DNA of 64,000 nucleotides, from assembly GCF_009928685.1 (NCBI RefSeq), contig NZ_WWEO01000038.1:179343-243342 (forward strand). Reading direction: 5' to 3'. The position numbers and the translations under genes are program-made. Below the pieces are notes generated by a model. That model did no database searches. It saw nothing but the letters and a program-made list of their open reading frames with translations, and had not been told where the DNA came from. This DNA is from Mucilaginibacter agri (GTDB lineage: Bacteria > Bacteroidota > Bacteroidia > Sphingobacteriales > Sphingobacteriaceae). Below, one piece after another: positions 9,902-18,721 of the stretch. How positions within the stretch are numbered: the stretch's first letter is position 1; each line of letters starts with the position of its first letter.

Positions 9902-10023
9902 AACCCGTCATGCCGAACTTGTTTCGGCACCTCACAGGACAGATGACAAATTTGTTTGACGTATACTAATCAGCACACATACTTAGCGAGTGGGGTGCCG
10001 AAACAAGTTCGGCATGACGGGTT
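9902..10023. repeat. Long perfect inverted repeat, REP-like
   Basis: The 30-base arm at 9902-9931 (AACCCGTCATGCCGAACTTG...) is exactly complementary to 9994-10023. About 62 bases separate the arms. The wording CGTCATGCCGAACTTGTTTCGGC is typical of dispersed intergenic palindromes in Bacteroidota. It fills most of the 300-base gap between lat and the PLP enzyme gene; no gene was seen in the gap. Confidence 0.8.
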
Positions 10024-10042
10024 AGATCTGTATCTTTCGCAT

Positions 10043-10930
10043 TTACAACAAAAACTTCTCCTTCATTCCCAACAATCCAAACAAACCACCGGTATGTATA
10101 GCCAAAATACTGCTGCCCGGTTTAAAATGGTTTTTTCGGGCAAGGTCGAATAAAGCATACATCATTTTACCCGTATACACAGGTTCAATGATAATACCCG
10201 TATCGATAACAAACGCTTTAATAAAGTCGATTAGCTCGGGAGTGGTTTTTGCGTAACCGCCAAAATGGTATTGGATATGTAATTCGTAAATGGGATTGTG
10301 CTTTACATATTGCTTAATTTCATCGGCAATAAATTCGCCACCCTTTAACACCGGTACGGCGTGAAAAAGAGTAGGCAAATGCTGTAAGCCATTTAATATG
10401 CCAGCGGCAGTAGTGCCTGTACCGCAGGCGCAAAAGAGATGGTCGTATACTTGCGGTAGCTCGGCTATTAGTTCGCTGCAACCGCGTGCTGCCTCGGCGG
10501 ACGCCCCACCTTCATTAATAAAATAAGCAAATGAATCGTTGGCAAAATAGGTATTAAACAGTGCCTGCTTATCACGGTAGCTTTCCCTATCAACAAAAAT
10601 CAAGTGCATGCCATGCAGTTTGCATAAAAACAAGGTGTCATTGCTTACCTCTTCGCCGCGCACAAAGCCTGTGGATTTAAAGCCAAACTTTGCTGCAGCC
10701 GCGGCGGTAGCTAATAAATGGTTTGAGTAGGCGCCACCAAAAGTTACCAGATGTGTTTTACCTGCACTATAAGCAGCCTCGAGGGTATATTTAAGCTTTC
10801 TCCATTTATTTCCCGAAATCACGGGATGTATCATGTCATCCCGTTTAATGAAAACTTTCAGCTGTTTCTCATCAAGCAAAGGATGTTTTATCTGCTGAAC
10901 AGGGCTGTAAATCTCGAAATCGAAAATCAT
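10043..10930 (-). CDS. 1-aminocyclopropane-1-carboxylate deaminase/D-cysteine desulfhydrase family enzyme
   Basis: A fold-type II PLP enzyme of about 295 residues. The PLP lysine is K42 in SGNKWRKLKY; GGAYSNHLLA and CGTGTTAAGI are the substrate and phosphate-binding loops. Family members deaminate ACC or desulfhydrate D-cysteine; which applies cannot be read from sequence by eye, though in bacteria without ethylene metabolism the D-cysteine reaction is commoner. The ATG at 10930 is preferred over an upstream TTG at 10945 because it lies just after the stop of the preceding gene (10935), whereas the TTG would overlap it. Confidence 0.88.
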   Translation of the reverse strand: MIFDFEIYSPVQQIKHPLLDEKQLKVFIKRDDMIHPVISGNKWRKLKYTLEAAYSAGKTHLVTFGGAYSNHLLATAAAAAKFGFKSTGFVRGEEVSNDTLFLCKLHGMHLIFVDRESYRDKQALFNTYFANDSFAYFINEGGASAEAARGCSELIAELPQVYDHLFCACGTGTTAAGILNGLQHLPTLFHAVPVLKGGEFIADEIKQYVKHNPIYELHIQYHFGGYAKTTPELIDFIKAFVIDTGIIIEPVYTGKMMYALFDLARKNHFKPGSSILAIHTGGLFGLLGMKEKFLL

Positions 10931-10934
10931 GTAT

Positions 10935-12008
10935 TTAAATACCAAAACCTATGCCCGCGTTAACCATTCTATAGCTGTCTAAAATTCCGTACGAGGCGTA
11001 AAACCTAAATATAGGTAGTTTAAGTTGAAAGCCGATTTCGGCACTTATTGCATTCACATTACGCTCGTTAATCTTTACCGGATCTTTATAAGTGTTATAA
11101 AATTTTTGATTGATAACAGGTACTTCGTTTGACGTTATAGGATAATTACCCACAAAGCTTACATCGGTTTTAGCAGTATTGTACCCAGCAGCAATGTAGG
11201 GTGTAAAAAACAGGATTTGTTTAGATACAATCGCTTCAAATAAAAAGCTGTTCATGTGTCCCTCGATTGACTGGTTGCTAAAATCAGTCGACTGTTGTGC
11301 ATTGGCGGGCTCAGCTCCATCTTCTGGTTGTACGTTGAGTGATTTGCTATAATTAAGCCGATTATAACTGAATGCGAATGCAAGATCGAATGGTATTGGA
11401 TGGCCTGCCCCTGCGAAATCCTGTATGATGTCATGCTTAATACCAAACCCCAGCATTGATGCCGAACCTATTTTGTCGCTTATTTTAACTTTGGGTATGG
11501 CTCTTACGGTAACATCGGTGTTTTGGATAAGCCCAACCGTAAGTTGTAGTTGTGGAGCCGGCACAACCGATGATAGCTGTCCTTTAGGTAAGGTAAACGA
11601 ACTGACTTTATTGCCATTGTCATCATAAATATTCATCAAAGGGCCATCTATTTTGGTATTTCCGCTAAAAGTGGGAGCTATCACATTGGCGGCATTATCT
11701 GGTCGTATATTATTGGAAAGACCGATCTTAGTAACATCAAACGTTTTGTCGGCATCCGGAACAAATACGGCTGTACCTGTAATTCGCAAATCGAAATGTA
11801 ATAGACCGTTGGTCTTGGCGGTATTGGTCCAACCACTATTCATGCCCATGCCCAAGCCTTTAAAAAAAGGGAGGCCGTAGGCGTCAACTAATTTAGTGGC
11901 ATCTTGCGGGCCCGATTTAATCAAAATGTTAAATCCTCCCTGGGCTTTAACAGTGGCGGCAGATAGCAATATAAATAGGGCAGTAGCGGATAAAAACTTG
12001 TTTTTCAT
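10935..12008 (-). CDS. Exported outer-membrane-type protein (DUF6588-like)
   Basis: A 357-residue protein with a Sec signal peptide (residues 1-22, ...SAATVKAQ). The mature sequence is rich in alternating beta strands: VRAIPKVKISDKIGSASMLGFGIKHDI, then LAFAFSYNRLNYSK, and a C-terminal aromatic-ended strand (MVNAGIGFGI). It looks like an outer-membrane beta-barrel or similar surface protein, and the layout resembles DUF6588 proteins. It is the first gene of a pair with the PLP enzyme, whose ATG begins 4 bases after this stop. No functional link between the two is evident. Confidence 0.75.
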   Translation of the reverse strand: MKNKFLSATALFILLSAATVKAQGGFNILIKSGPQDATKLVDAYGLPFFKGLGMGMNSGWTNTAKTNGLLHFDLRITGTAVFVPDADKTFDVTKIGLSNNIRPDNAANVIAPTFSGNTKIDGPLMNIYDDNGNKVSSFTLPKGQLSSVVPAPQLQLTVGLIQNTDVTVRAIPKVKISDKIGSASMLGFGIKHDIIQDFAGAGHPIPFDLAFAFSYNRLNYSKSLNVQPEDGAEPANAQQSTDFSNQSIEGHMNSFLFEAIVSKQILFFTPYIAAGYNTAKTDVSFVGNYPITSNEVPVINQKFYNTYKDPVKINERNVNAISAEIGFQLKLPIFRFYASYGILDSYRMVNAGIGFGI

Positions 12009-12137
12009 AGTAGTATGGGCAAAAAAATATAACAGCTCGCAGTTAGATACTGTTTAAATTATTAGCAGGTTGCTTAATGCGTGCAAAAGTAATTTTATTA
12101 CAAAAACTACAATACCCCATACTTATTAAAAAACGAT

Positions 12138-12145
12138 TATTTTTG
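12138..12145 (+). promoter_or_regulatory. -7 element of the pseudouridine synthase gene
   Basis: TATTTTTG matches TAnnTTTG and ends only 5 bases before the ATG at 12151, so the transcript would be leaderless or nearly so. Confidence 0.5.
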
Positions 12146-12150
12146 CAGCA

Positions 12151-13194
12151 ATGATAGAAGAAACAGATTCATACGAACAGGAAGAACAGGATCTGTATGA
12201 GCATTTTCGCATCGTAGTAGATAAAGGCCAGTCGCTGCTGCGTGTCGATAAATTTTTAATGTCGCGTGTGGAGAACGCGACCCGCAACCGTATTCAAAAC
12301 GCGATAGAGCAGGGAAATGTACTGGTTAATCAGAAAGAGATCAAGTCCAGTTATAAGGTAAAGCCTAATGATGTAATATCCGTGGTTTTGCCACATCCAC
12401 CGCGTGATACCGAGGTTTACCCTGAAAATATTCCGCTGGATATTGTGTATGAAGATGATGATGTGCTGGTAATAAATAAACCTGCCGGTATGGTGGTGCA
12501 TCCTGGTTATAATAATTATACCGGCACACTGGTTAACGGCTTGGTATATCACTTTCAACAATTGCCACAATTACCGGGTAACGATGGTCGCCCGGGCTTG
12601 GTACACCGTATTGATAAGGACACGTCGGGCTTACTGCTAATCAGCAAGAACGAGCGCTCTATGACCTATCTTGCCCGCCAGTTTTTTGATCATAGCATCA
12701 CCCGTAAATATATTGCACTGGTTTGGGGCGATTTACGAGAAGATGGAACCGTAACAGGTTACATCGGTAGGAGTGTTAACGACAGGCGCGTTATGTCTAT
12801 ATATGATGACCCGGAGAAAGGAAAATGGTCTGTAACGCATTATAAAGTACTCGAACGTTTTAGCTATGTAACTTTGATTGAATGCCAATTGGAAACAGGT
12901 CGTACACATCAGATTCGTGCGCACATGAGGCATATAGGTCATCCGTTGTTTAGCGATGCTACTTATGGGGGCGACAAGATATTAAAAGGCACTATGTTTG
13001 GTAAGTATAAACAGTTTGTAGAGAATTGCTTTGAGCTAATGCCCCGCCAGGCCTTGCATGCCCAAACTTTAGGATTTAAACATCCGTCGAAAAAAGAATA
13101 TATTCATTTCGAATCTGCTTTGCCTCAGGACTTTGAATCGGTTTTAACCAAGTGGCGAAAATATATTGGCACTCCAGCAGATCAAAACTCCTAA
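12151..13194 (+). CDS. RluA-family pseudouridine synthase (RluD-like)
   Basis: Converts specific uridines in RNA (23S rRNA for RluD) to pseudouridine. The N-terminal S4 RNA-binding domain spans roughly residues 30-90 (RVDKFLMSRV...). The catalytic domain follows, with HRIDKDTSG at 152-160 (catalytic Asp D155) and the GRTHQIRAHM motif. The 347-residue length and the S4 domain fit RluD best; the exact target uridines are inferred. The promoter is abutted to the ATG. The class IV aminotransferase gene begins 21 bases downstream. Confidence 0.92.
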   Translation: MIEETDSYEQEEQDLYEHFRIVVDKGQSLLRVDKFLMSRVENATRNRIQNAIEQGNVLVNQKEIKSSYKVKPNDVISVVLPHPPRDTEVYPENIPLDIVYEDDDVLVINKPAGMVVHPGYNNYTGTLVNGLVYHFQQLPQLPGNDGRPGLVHRIDKDTSGLLLISKNERSMTYLARQFFDHSITRKYIALVWGDLREDGTVTGYIGRSVNDRRVMSIYDDPEKGKWSVTHYKVLERFSYVTLIECQLETGRTHQIRAHMRHIGHPLFSDATYGGDKILKGTMFGKYKQFVENCFELMPRQALHAQTLGFKHPSKKEYIHFESALPQDFESVLTKWRKYIGTPADQNS

Positions 13195-13215
13195 ATATTT
13201 GTTCTGCATAAATAA

Positions 13216-14049
13216 ATGAATCCGCTTTTTATCAATTTTAACGGGGAGCTTATCCCTGCCGACAGCAAAGTGCTTACCGTGGCCAATCGTTCTTTCAGAT
13301 ATGGGGATGGCATTTTCGAGAGCATGCGTCTTATAAAGGGGCAATTGCAATTTCCCGATCTTCATGTCGAGCGCCTTACCGGCGGCATGAAAGCCCTTAA
13401 AATTGAGGGCTATTCGCAAATGGACGAATGGTTTTTGAAAGAGAAAGCTGCAGATCTGGCAACCCGCAACAAAATTAAGAACGGTCGTTTGCGATTGACT
13501 GTTTATCGAGATTCTGGTGGTTTATACACACCGTCAGATAATAAAGCGGCTTATTGCATGGAAATAGAACCCATGGACGATGCGCGTTATGAACTGAATA
13601 ATCGCGGCCTCATTATGGACGTGTTTACCGAGTTAACCAAGCCATTAAACTACCTGTCCAATTATAAAACCTGCAATTCGCTAACGTATATCATGGCAGG
13701 CATCTTTAAAACGCAAAATAAACTCGACGACGCTTTTTTGCTAAATCAAAACGGATTTTTGTGCGAGGCTATCAGTTCTAACATATTTGTGTGGTACAAT
13801 AACCATTTATATACCCCGGCACTAAGCGAGGGCTGCGTGGGCGGTATTATGCGAAAGGTAGTCATAGATTTGGCCTTAAAACTGGAGATCCCGGTTACCG
13901 AAGCGCAAATTAATCCTAATATCCTATACGAGGCAGAAGAGGTTTTCTTAACTAATGCCACCCGTGGCATCCAATGGGTGATGGGGTTTGGCGTTAAGCG
14001 CTATTTTAATACGCTTAGTAAAAACCTGATTGACGAGTTGAATAAGTAG
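13216..14049 (+). CDS. Class IV PLP aminotransferase (branched-chain aminotransferase/aminodeoxychorismate lyase family)
   Basis: A 277-residue fold-type IV PLP enzyme. FRYGDGIFESMR near residue 28 is the family's N-terminal signature, K151 in NYKTCNSLTY is the Schiff-base lysine, and the C-terminal EEVFLTNATRGIQWV is the cofactor phosphate region. Members are IlvE, D-amino acid aminotransferase or PabC. The short length and a PabB-like gene elsewhere in the window make an aminodeoxychorismate lyase role possible, but the two genes are 12.7 kb apart and the assignment is not secure. Confidence 0.85.
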   Translation: MNPLFINFNGELIPADSKVLTVANRSFRYGDGIFESMRLIKGQLQFPDLHVERLTGGMKALKIEGYSQMDEWFLKEKAADLATRNKIKNGRLRLTVYRDSGGLYTPSDNKAAYCMEIEPMDDARYELNNRGLIMDVFTELTKPLNYLSNYKTCNSLTYIMAGIFKTQNKLDDAFLLNQNGFLCEAISSNIFVWYNNHLYTPALSEGCVGGIMRKVVIDLALKLEIPVTEAQINPNILYEAEEVFLTNATRGIQWVMGFGVKRYFNTLSKNLIDELNK

Positions 14050-14094
14050 GGGCAGTGAGTCTTCCTGATTCAACTTATCTCCGGTGTAAAAAGG

Positions 14095-14170
14095 TGTCAT
14101 CTCGACGAAGGAGAGATCTTGTACTGTCGGTATATCAGCTGTATAAGATTTCTCGCACCTCGAAAGAAAT
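14095..14170. repeat. Imperfect REP-like inverted repeat
   Basis: TCATCTCGACGAAGGAGAGATCTTGTAC pairs imperfectly with the reverse of GTATAAGATTTCTCG...CTCGAAAG. It lies in the 160-base gap between the convergent aminotransferase and MarC genes, which holds no other feature. Confidence 0.5.
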
Positions 14171-14211
14171 AAAATAAAGTCTTGATTCCTGATTCTCGAT
14201 TCTTGACTCTC

Positions 14212-14781
14212 TTACAAATGAGTATTGCTTCTGAACAGCTTAATCGCAATAGCCAATAAGATTACGCCAAAAGCTTTACGCAGAATGTTTACGCCGGTTG
14301 GGCCGAGCAGTTTTTCGAGCCATTTTACGTTTTTAAGCACGAGGTAAACCACGGTAGTGTTGAGCACAATACCTACCACAATGTTTTGGGTTTCGTACTG
14401 AGATTTTAAGGAGAGCAGGGTAGTCATAGTACCTGCACCGGCAACTAACGGGAATGCAATAGGCACGATAGATACGGTAGTAGGCATCTCTTCCTTAAAT
14501 AGATTGATGCCTAAGATCATTTCCATCGCGATAATAAAGATTACCAAGGAACCGGCAATGGCGAATGAAGCAATATCGAGACCGATCACCTTCAAAATCC
14601 CTTCCCCGGCAAACAAGAAACCTACCATCAAAACCAAAGCAGCAAGACTGGCTTTTTCAGATTGTATATGTCCAACACGTTTCCTGAGTTCGATAATAAC
14701 CGGTATGGTCCCAAGCACATCTATGATGGCAAACAGGATCATAGTTACGGAAATTATTTGCTGGATATTGAAATAGCTCAC
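14212..14781 (-). CDS. MarC family integral membrane protein
   Basis: A 189-residue inner-membrane protein with about six hydrophobic spans. It has the MarC-type N-terminus (FAIIDVLGTIPVIIEL) and the SIVPIAFPLVAGAGTMTTLLSL segment conserved in the family. The function of MarC proteins is unsettled; the older link to multiple antibiotic resistance is not supported in E. coli. Its start overlaps the stop of the MFS gene by 4 bases (ATGA), so the two are translationally coupled. Confidence 0.92.
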   Translation of the reverse strand: MSYFNIQQIISVTMILFAIIDVLGTIPVIIELRKRVGHIQSEKASLAALVLMVGFLFAGEGILKVIGLDIASFAIAGSLVIFIIAMEMILGINLFKEEMPTTVSIVPIAFPLVAGAGTMTTLLSLKSQYETQNIVVGIVLNTTVVYLVLKNVKWLEKLLGPTGVNILRKAFGVILLAIAIKLFRSNTHL

Positions 14782-15956
14782 TCTATTCGGTTTTGTTGTT
14801 CTTTAGATTTCAATCTGAAAGTAAGTAAAAAACCCATTAAAATATAAAATGCAGCCAGAAAAAATACCGAATGGATGGAGATAGCGCTGATTAATCCCGC
14901 TCCAACGGGTCCAAGTGTTTGGCCTATAGAAGCGTATGATTGGTTAACACCCAATATCTCACCTTGCTTCCGCGGGTCGTTATGATCGGCAATAATGGCA
15001 TTTAGCATCGGGTTGCGTAAGCCGTTAAACAAACCATAAACAAAAAGGCAGGCTGCAAACAAAACAAATGTTTGTGTAAAGCCGGCCATAAACATGGCAC
15101 CGAGGCATACCATGGTTGAAAACAGTAAGATAACTGATTTTGACGAAAATATTTTTGTGAACAACGGCACACACATTTGCATTATAATGCCCGTAACTCC
15201 AAACCCGGCGTAAAATAAGCCAATTTTGGTGGGATCTATATTCAGCACATCCACGCTAAAGGTCTGGAAGCCGATGATCATGGTAAACTGCGCCATGGTA
15301 AGCAAAAAACCGGTAAAAACCGCGGTACCTATTACGGGTTTCTTCATTACCGTTACCAGCGACACGAATGTAAAGCGAGTCTTTTCACTTTCTGCTCGTT
15401 TTTCTTTAGTGTAGGTTTCTTTCAATAAAAATACGGTGGCAAGTGTTCCCAACAAGGCAATACCCGCAGCAAAATAGAAAGGAAATTGCATGCCGAATTT
15501 GCTTAGTAAACCACCTACCGCCGGCCCGCATACAAAGCCAAAACCAAATGCCGAACTGAGGTAGCCAAACCTTTTAGCCCGGTCTTTAGCCGTTGTCGAG
15601 TCGGATATCATGGCTTGCGCTACCGAGATATTTCCGCCGGTAATACCATCTAGTATTCGGGCTATAAACAGCATAGCTAAACTATGTGCCGTAGCGAATA
15701 AAATAAATGAAAGACAGGTGCCTGCCAGGCTGATAGCCAATACTGGTTTGCGGCCCCATTTATCAGATATGGCGCCCAGTAATGGCGTTGCAAAAAATTG
15801 GGCAATAGAAAAAGAGGCAGTTAAAAACCCAATGGTTTGCTGAGTAACACCAAAGGTTTTGCCATACGAGTAAATCAGCGGTACGATGATGCCAAACCCA
15901 AGCGAGTTGATAATGCATACAACAATAAGTACCCACAGATTTTTATCGCCTTTCAT
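14778..15956 (-). CDS. MFS transporter, TCR/Tet-like
   Basis: A 392-residue, 12-span major facilitator. The cytoplasmic loop 2-3 motif GAISDKWGRKPVL (motif A) is intact, and GFVCGPAVGGLL in span 5 is the drug:H+ antiporter motif C. It is most like TetA-type or general multidrug exporters; the substrate is unknown. It is the middle gene of a nitrilase, MFS, marC set, separated from the nitrilase by 6 bases. Confidence 0.9.
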   Translation of the reverse strand: MKGDKNLWVLIVVCIINSLGFGIIVPLIYSYGKTFGVTQQTIGFLTASFSIAQFFATPLLGAISDKWGRKPVLAISLAGTCLSFILFATAHSLAMLFIARILDGITGGNISVAQAMISDSTTAKDRAKRFGYLSSAFGFGFVCGPAVGGLLSKFGMQFPFYFAAGIALLGTLATVFLLKETYTKEKRAESEKTRFTFVSLVTVMKKPVIGTAVFTGFLLTMAQFTMIIGFQTFSVDVLNIDPTKIGLFYAGFGVTGIIMQMCVPLFTKIFSSKSVILLFSTMVCLGAMFMAGFTQTFVLFAACLFVYGLFNGLRNPMLNAIIADHNDPRKQGEILGVNQSYASIGQTLGPVGAGLISAISIHSVFFLAAFYILMGFLLTFRLKSKEQQNRIE

Positions 15957-15962
15957 TAGAAA

Positions 15963-16754
15963 TTATTGCTGATAAAGTTGTGGTTTTAATCTGTTTGCTA
16001 AGTATCCTGTAGCTAATTCGGGGTTTATTTCGGCTACTAATACGCCAACTTCGCCGTAGGGCTGATGTGCGATGTACTTGCCATCGGGGGCGATTAAAGT
16101 AGTGGCCGACTCCGGAAAATCTGTTGCGCAGTTTACGCTGGCAAAATAGATCGTATTCTCAATCGAACGCATCATCATGGCTTTTTCGTAGTAAGGGTTA
16201 TCAGGATGTCCCCATACAACGGGTTTGGTGCCTTGCTTATTGCTGCCTGCAAAATGTGGATGGAAAACTATTTTGGCACCCCGGCGTGCCAGTAATCTCA
16301 CCGTCTCCGGATATCTGAAACCTTCGTGGCAAATTACAATGCCAAATTTTACGCCTTTTACTTCAAATATATGCCGCTCGGTGCCTGGTATCCATCGTTC
16401 GTCTTCTGAAGGGTCGAGCTGGTTCTTAGTTTGATAACCCATTACTTCACCTTCTTCCGAAATTACAAAGGCAACGTTGAAAATACCATCCGGCAGTTCC
16501 CAATCCATCGGGATAATAATTGCTATATGGTGTTGTTTCGCAATCTCACAGGCTCTTTCCAAAGCTGCTTGCAATTTTGCTTGTGAATGGCTTTCCACCT
16601 CAAACTCTTCGGCTGGGTAGCCGGGTATGTATGATTCGGGAAAGCATATGATCGCTGCTCCTTTACCGGCCGCTTCTTCGGCTAATTTGTTTACCCAATA
16701 TAGGCCGTCGGCAATTGATTTTGGAAATGGGGGAGATGTTAAAGCGATTTTCAT
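15963..16754 (-). CDS. Carbon-nitrogen hydrolase (nitrilase superfamily)
   Basis: A 263-residue cytosolic amidase/nitrilase. The catalytic triad is visible as E40 (CFPESYIPGYP), K110 (YQTKNQLDP) and C142 (GIVICHEGFRYPE). The substrate (nitrile, amide or carbamoyl compound) cannot be predicted. It is the first gene of a three-gene unit with the MFS transporter and marC, all tightly spaced, so it may act on a compound handled by the transporter; that is inference. Confidence 0.88.
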   Translation of the reverse strand: MKIALTSPPFPKSIADGLYWVNKLAEEAAGKGAAIICFPESYIPGYPAEEFEVESHSQAKLQAALERACEIAKQHHIAIIIPMDWELPDGIFNVAFVISEEGEVMGYQTKNQLDPSEDERWIPGTERHIFEVKGVKFGIVICHEGFRYPETVRLLARRGAKIVFHPHFAGSNKQGTKPVVWGHPDNPYYEKAMMMRSIENTIYFASVNCATDFPESATTLIAPDGKYIAHQPYGEVGVLVAEINPELATGYLANRLKPQLYQQ

Positions 16755-16777
16755 AATTGTAAGGCAATATCAACAAA

Positions 16778-16803
16778 AAAGGCCCTGCTTTCGCAGGACC
16801 TTT
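16778..16803 (-). terminator. Terminator after the APC permease gene
   Basis: A stem of about 10 bp (AAAGGTCCTGC with GCAGGGCCTTT, one mismatch) is followed by T residues on the minus strand. It lies between the permease stop (16825) and the nitrilase start (16754). Confidence 0.7.
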
Positions 16804-16824
16804 CAATATTAATAAAAATATGTA

Positions 16825-18357
16825 TTATTCAACATATTTTGGATTTGGCGGATCGTTAGGGATCTCATTGATGCCATGGCGTACTTTTGAGTTTTTAATA
16901 CTGTAAGTAAAATAAACGATAAAGCCGATGATGAGCCATACAATTAAACGCGCCCAGTTTTCCCAGCCTTCGCTCGCAATCATAAACAAACAAACTATTG
17001 CACCTAATGGACAAACGATGTAGTATAAAGGCGTTTTAAAAGGGCGGTTAATGTTAGGGTCTGTTTTACGCAAAATAAAGATACCTACGCATACCAGTAC
17101 GAATGCAAACAGGGTACCGATGCTCACCATGTCGCCCACGATGCTATCTGGCACAAAGCCCGCGAATATAGATACAAACACGAAAAATAACCATTGTGAT
17201 TTGTACGGCGTGCGGAATTTTGGGTGCAATTTAGAAAATACGCCCGGTACCAAACCATCAGTACTCATGGTGTAAAATACGCGGGTTTGGCCCATTAACA
17301 TCACCAGGATTACCGACGAGAAACCTGCCAGGATTGCCACTGTTACCAGTTTAGCTAACCACTCGTAACCCGGCATGTGATTGCGGATTGCATAAGAAAC
17401 TGAGGCTTCGCTGCCTTGGGTTAAAAACTCTTTGTAAGAAGCTATACCAGTTAATACGTGTGAGAATAAGATGTATAATGCAGTACAAATAACCAAAGAA
17501 ATTAAGATACCCATTGGCATATCTTTCTGTGGGTTTTTAGCTTCCTGCGCAGCAGTTGACACCGCATCGAAACCGATGAAAGCAAAGAATACGATACTTG
17601 CACCACGTAATACCCCAAACCAACCGTGGTTGCCCGAGTCGGCATAGTTGTGCATTACACCGGTATTTAATTTAATGCTTCCCGCATCAGCAGGGATCAT
17701 GTATGGTGTATGGTTTGCAGGGTTAATAAACTGCCAGCCAAAACCAATGATCAGTAGTACGATCGCTACTTTTACTAATACGATAATGTTATTCACAGCT
17801 GCAGATTCTGCAGTACCGCGTATTAGCAATAAGGTCAGTAAAAAGATAATGAAGATAGCAGGCAAGTTAACCAGGCCGTGAACGCCCGCGTCTGATACCT
17901 GGAACGGAGAGTGGCTCCATTCATAAGGTATGGAGAGCCCAAAAAACGTTTGGAGCAGATCATTGAGGTATTGCGACCAGCCGATAGCAACAGTGGCGGC
18001 GCCTAACGCGTATTCGAGAACTAAATCCCAGCCGATGATCCATGCAATAAACTCGCCCATGGTGGCGTATGAATAGGTGTAGGCACTACCTGCAATTGGG
18101 ATCATACTTGCAAACTCTGCATAGCATAAACCCGCCAAGGCGCAACCTACAGCGGCTATGATGAATGAAATAGTAACCGCAGGTCCTGCGTTGCCACCTG
18201 CAGCCGCTGCCGTACGTACAAATAAGCCAGCACCTATAATGGCGCCTATACCCAACGCAATTAGAGCCGTTGGACCAAGCGTACGCTTTAAGGTCTTCTC
18301 AGACTCGGCAGATGCTGCCAGTAACGACTGAATGGACTTCTTAATAAATAAACTCAT
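16825..18357 (-). CDS. APC-family amino acid permease (cationic amino acid transporter type)
   Basis: A 510-residue inner-membrane transporter with about 12-14 hydrophobic spans. The span 1 signature GIGAIIGAGLFVRTAAAAGGNAGPA is the substrate-binding unwound helix of APC permeases, and CYAEFASMIPIAGSAYTYSYATMGE is the conserved span 3 region typical of the CAT/YfnA branch. Amino acid specificity is unknown. It is transcribed alone with its own terminator. The 360-base gap upstream holds the terminator of the pyrophosphatase gene and otherwise nothing recognisable. Confidence 0.93.
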   Translation of the reverse strand: MSLFIKKSIQSLLAASAESEKTLKRTLGPTALIALGIGAIIGAGLFVRTAAAAGGNAGPAVTISFIIAAVGCALAGLCYAEFASMIPIAGSAYTYSYATMGEFIAWIIGWDLVLEYALGAATVAIGWSQYLNDLLQTFFGLSIPYEWSHSPFQVSDAGVHGLVNLPAIFIIFLLTLLLIRGTAESAAVNNIIVLVKVAIVLLIIGFGWQFINPANHTPYMIPADAGSIKLNTGVMHNYADSGNHGWFGVLRGASIVFFAFIGFDAVSTAAQEAKNPQKDMPMGILISLVICTALYILFSHVLTGIASYKEFLTQGSEASVSYAIRNHMPGYEWLAKLVTVAILAGFSSVILVMLMGQTRVFYTMSTDGLVPGVFSKLHPKFRTPYKSQWLFFVFVSIFAGFVPDSIVGDMVSIGTLFAFVLVCVGIFILRKTDPNINRPFKTPLYYIVCPLGAIVCLFMIASEGWENWARLIVWLIIGFIVYFTYSIKNSKVRHGINEIPNDPPNPKYVE

Positions 18358-18693
18358 TGTTTTTGATCAGTTGTAAGGATTTAATCATGTTTAGCAGCAC
18401 CAAACGTACTTAATTTTCTCCAAAAAAGGAAAAGCGTGCTTGTAACAATCAACAATAAGAAAACAATTGCACTGAAAATATGTATTGTTGTGTTTTTGAG
18501 CAGTTAATGTATTTGCAAAGTGTTGTTTTGACACAAATTTGTAATCAAAAACTACCAAAAAGTATGGTTAAGTGAAATTGACAGTCTATCGCTTATTCTT
18601 ATTGGTGATTTTTTGCCGAAAGACTATAAAACTGGTAGGATAATGTTAATCGAAATTTGATTTGACTTGAGAAGGTTTATAACGATAAAATAG

Positions 18694-18718
18694 AAAAGGG
18701 AGGCAATACCTCCCTTTT
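18694..18718 (-). terminator. Terminator after hppA
   Basis: A 10-bp stem (AAAAGGGAGG with CCTCCCTTTT) closes a 5-base loop immediately past the hppA stop and runs into T-rich sequence on the minus strand. Confidence 0.8.
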
Positions 18719-18721
18719 CCT

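Noticed and set aside
10931..10945. TTG start for the PLP enzyme at 10945
   Set aside because: It overlaps the end of the preceding gene; ATG at 10930 lies just after that stop and keeps all conserved residues.
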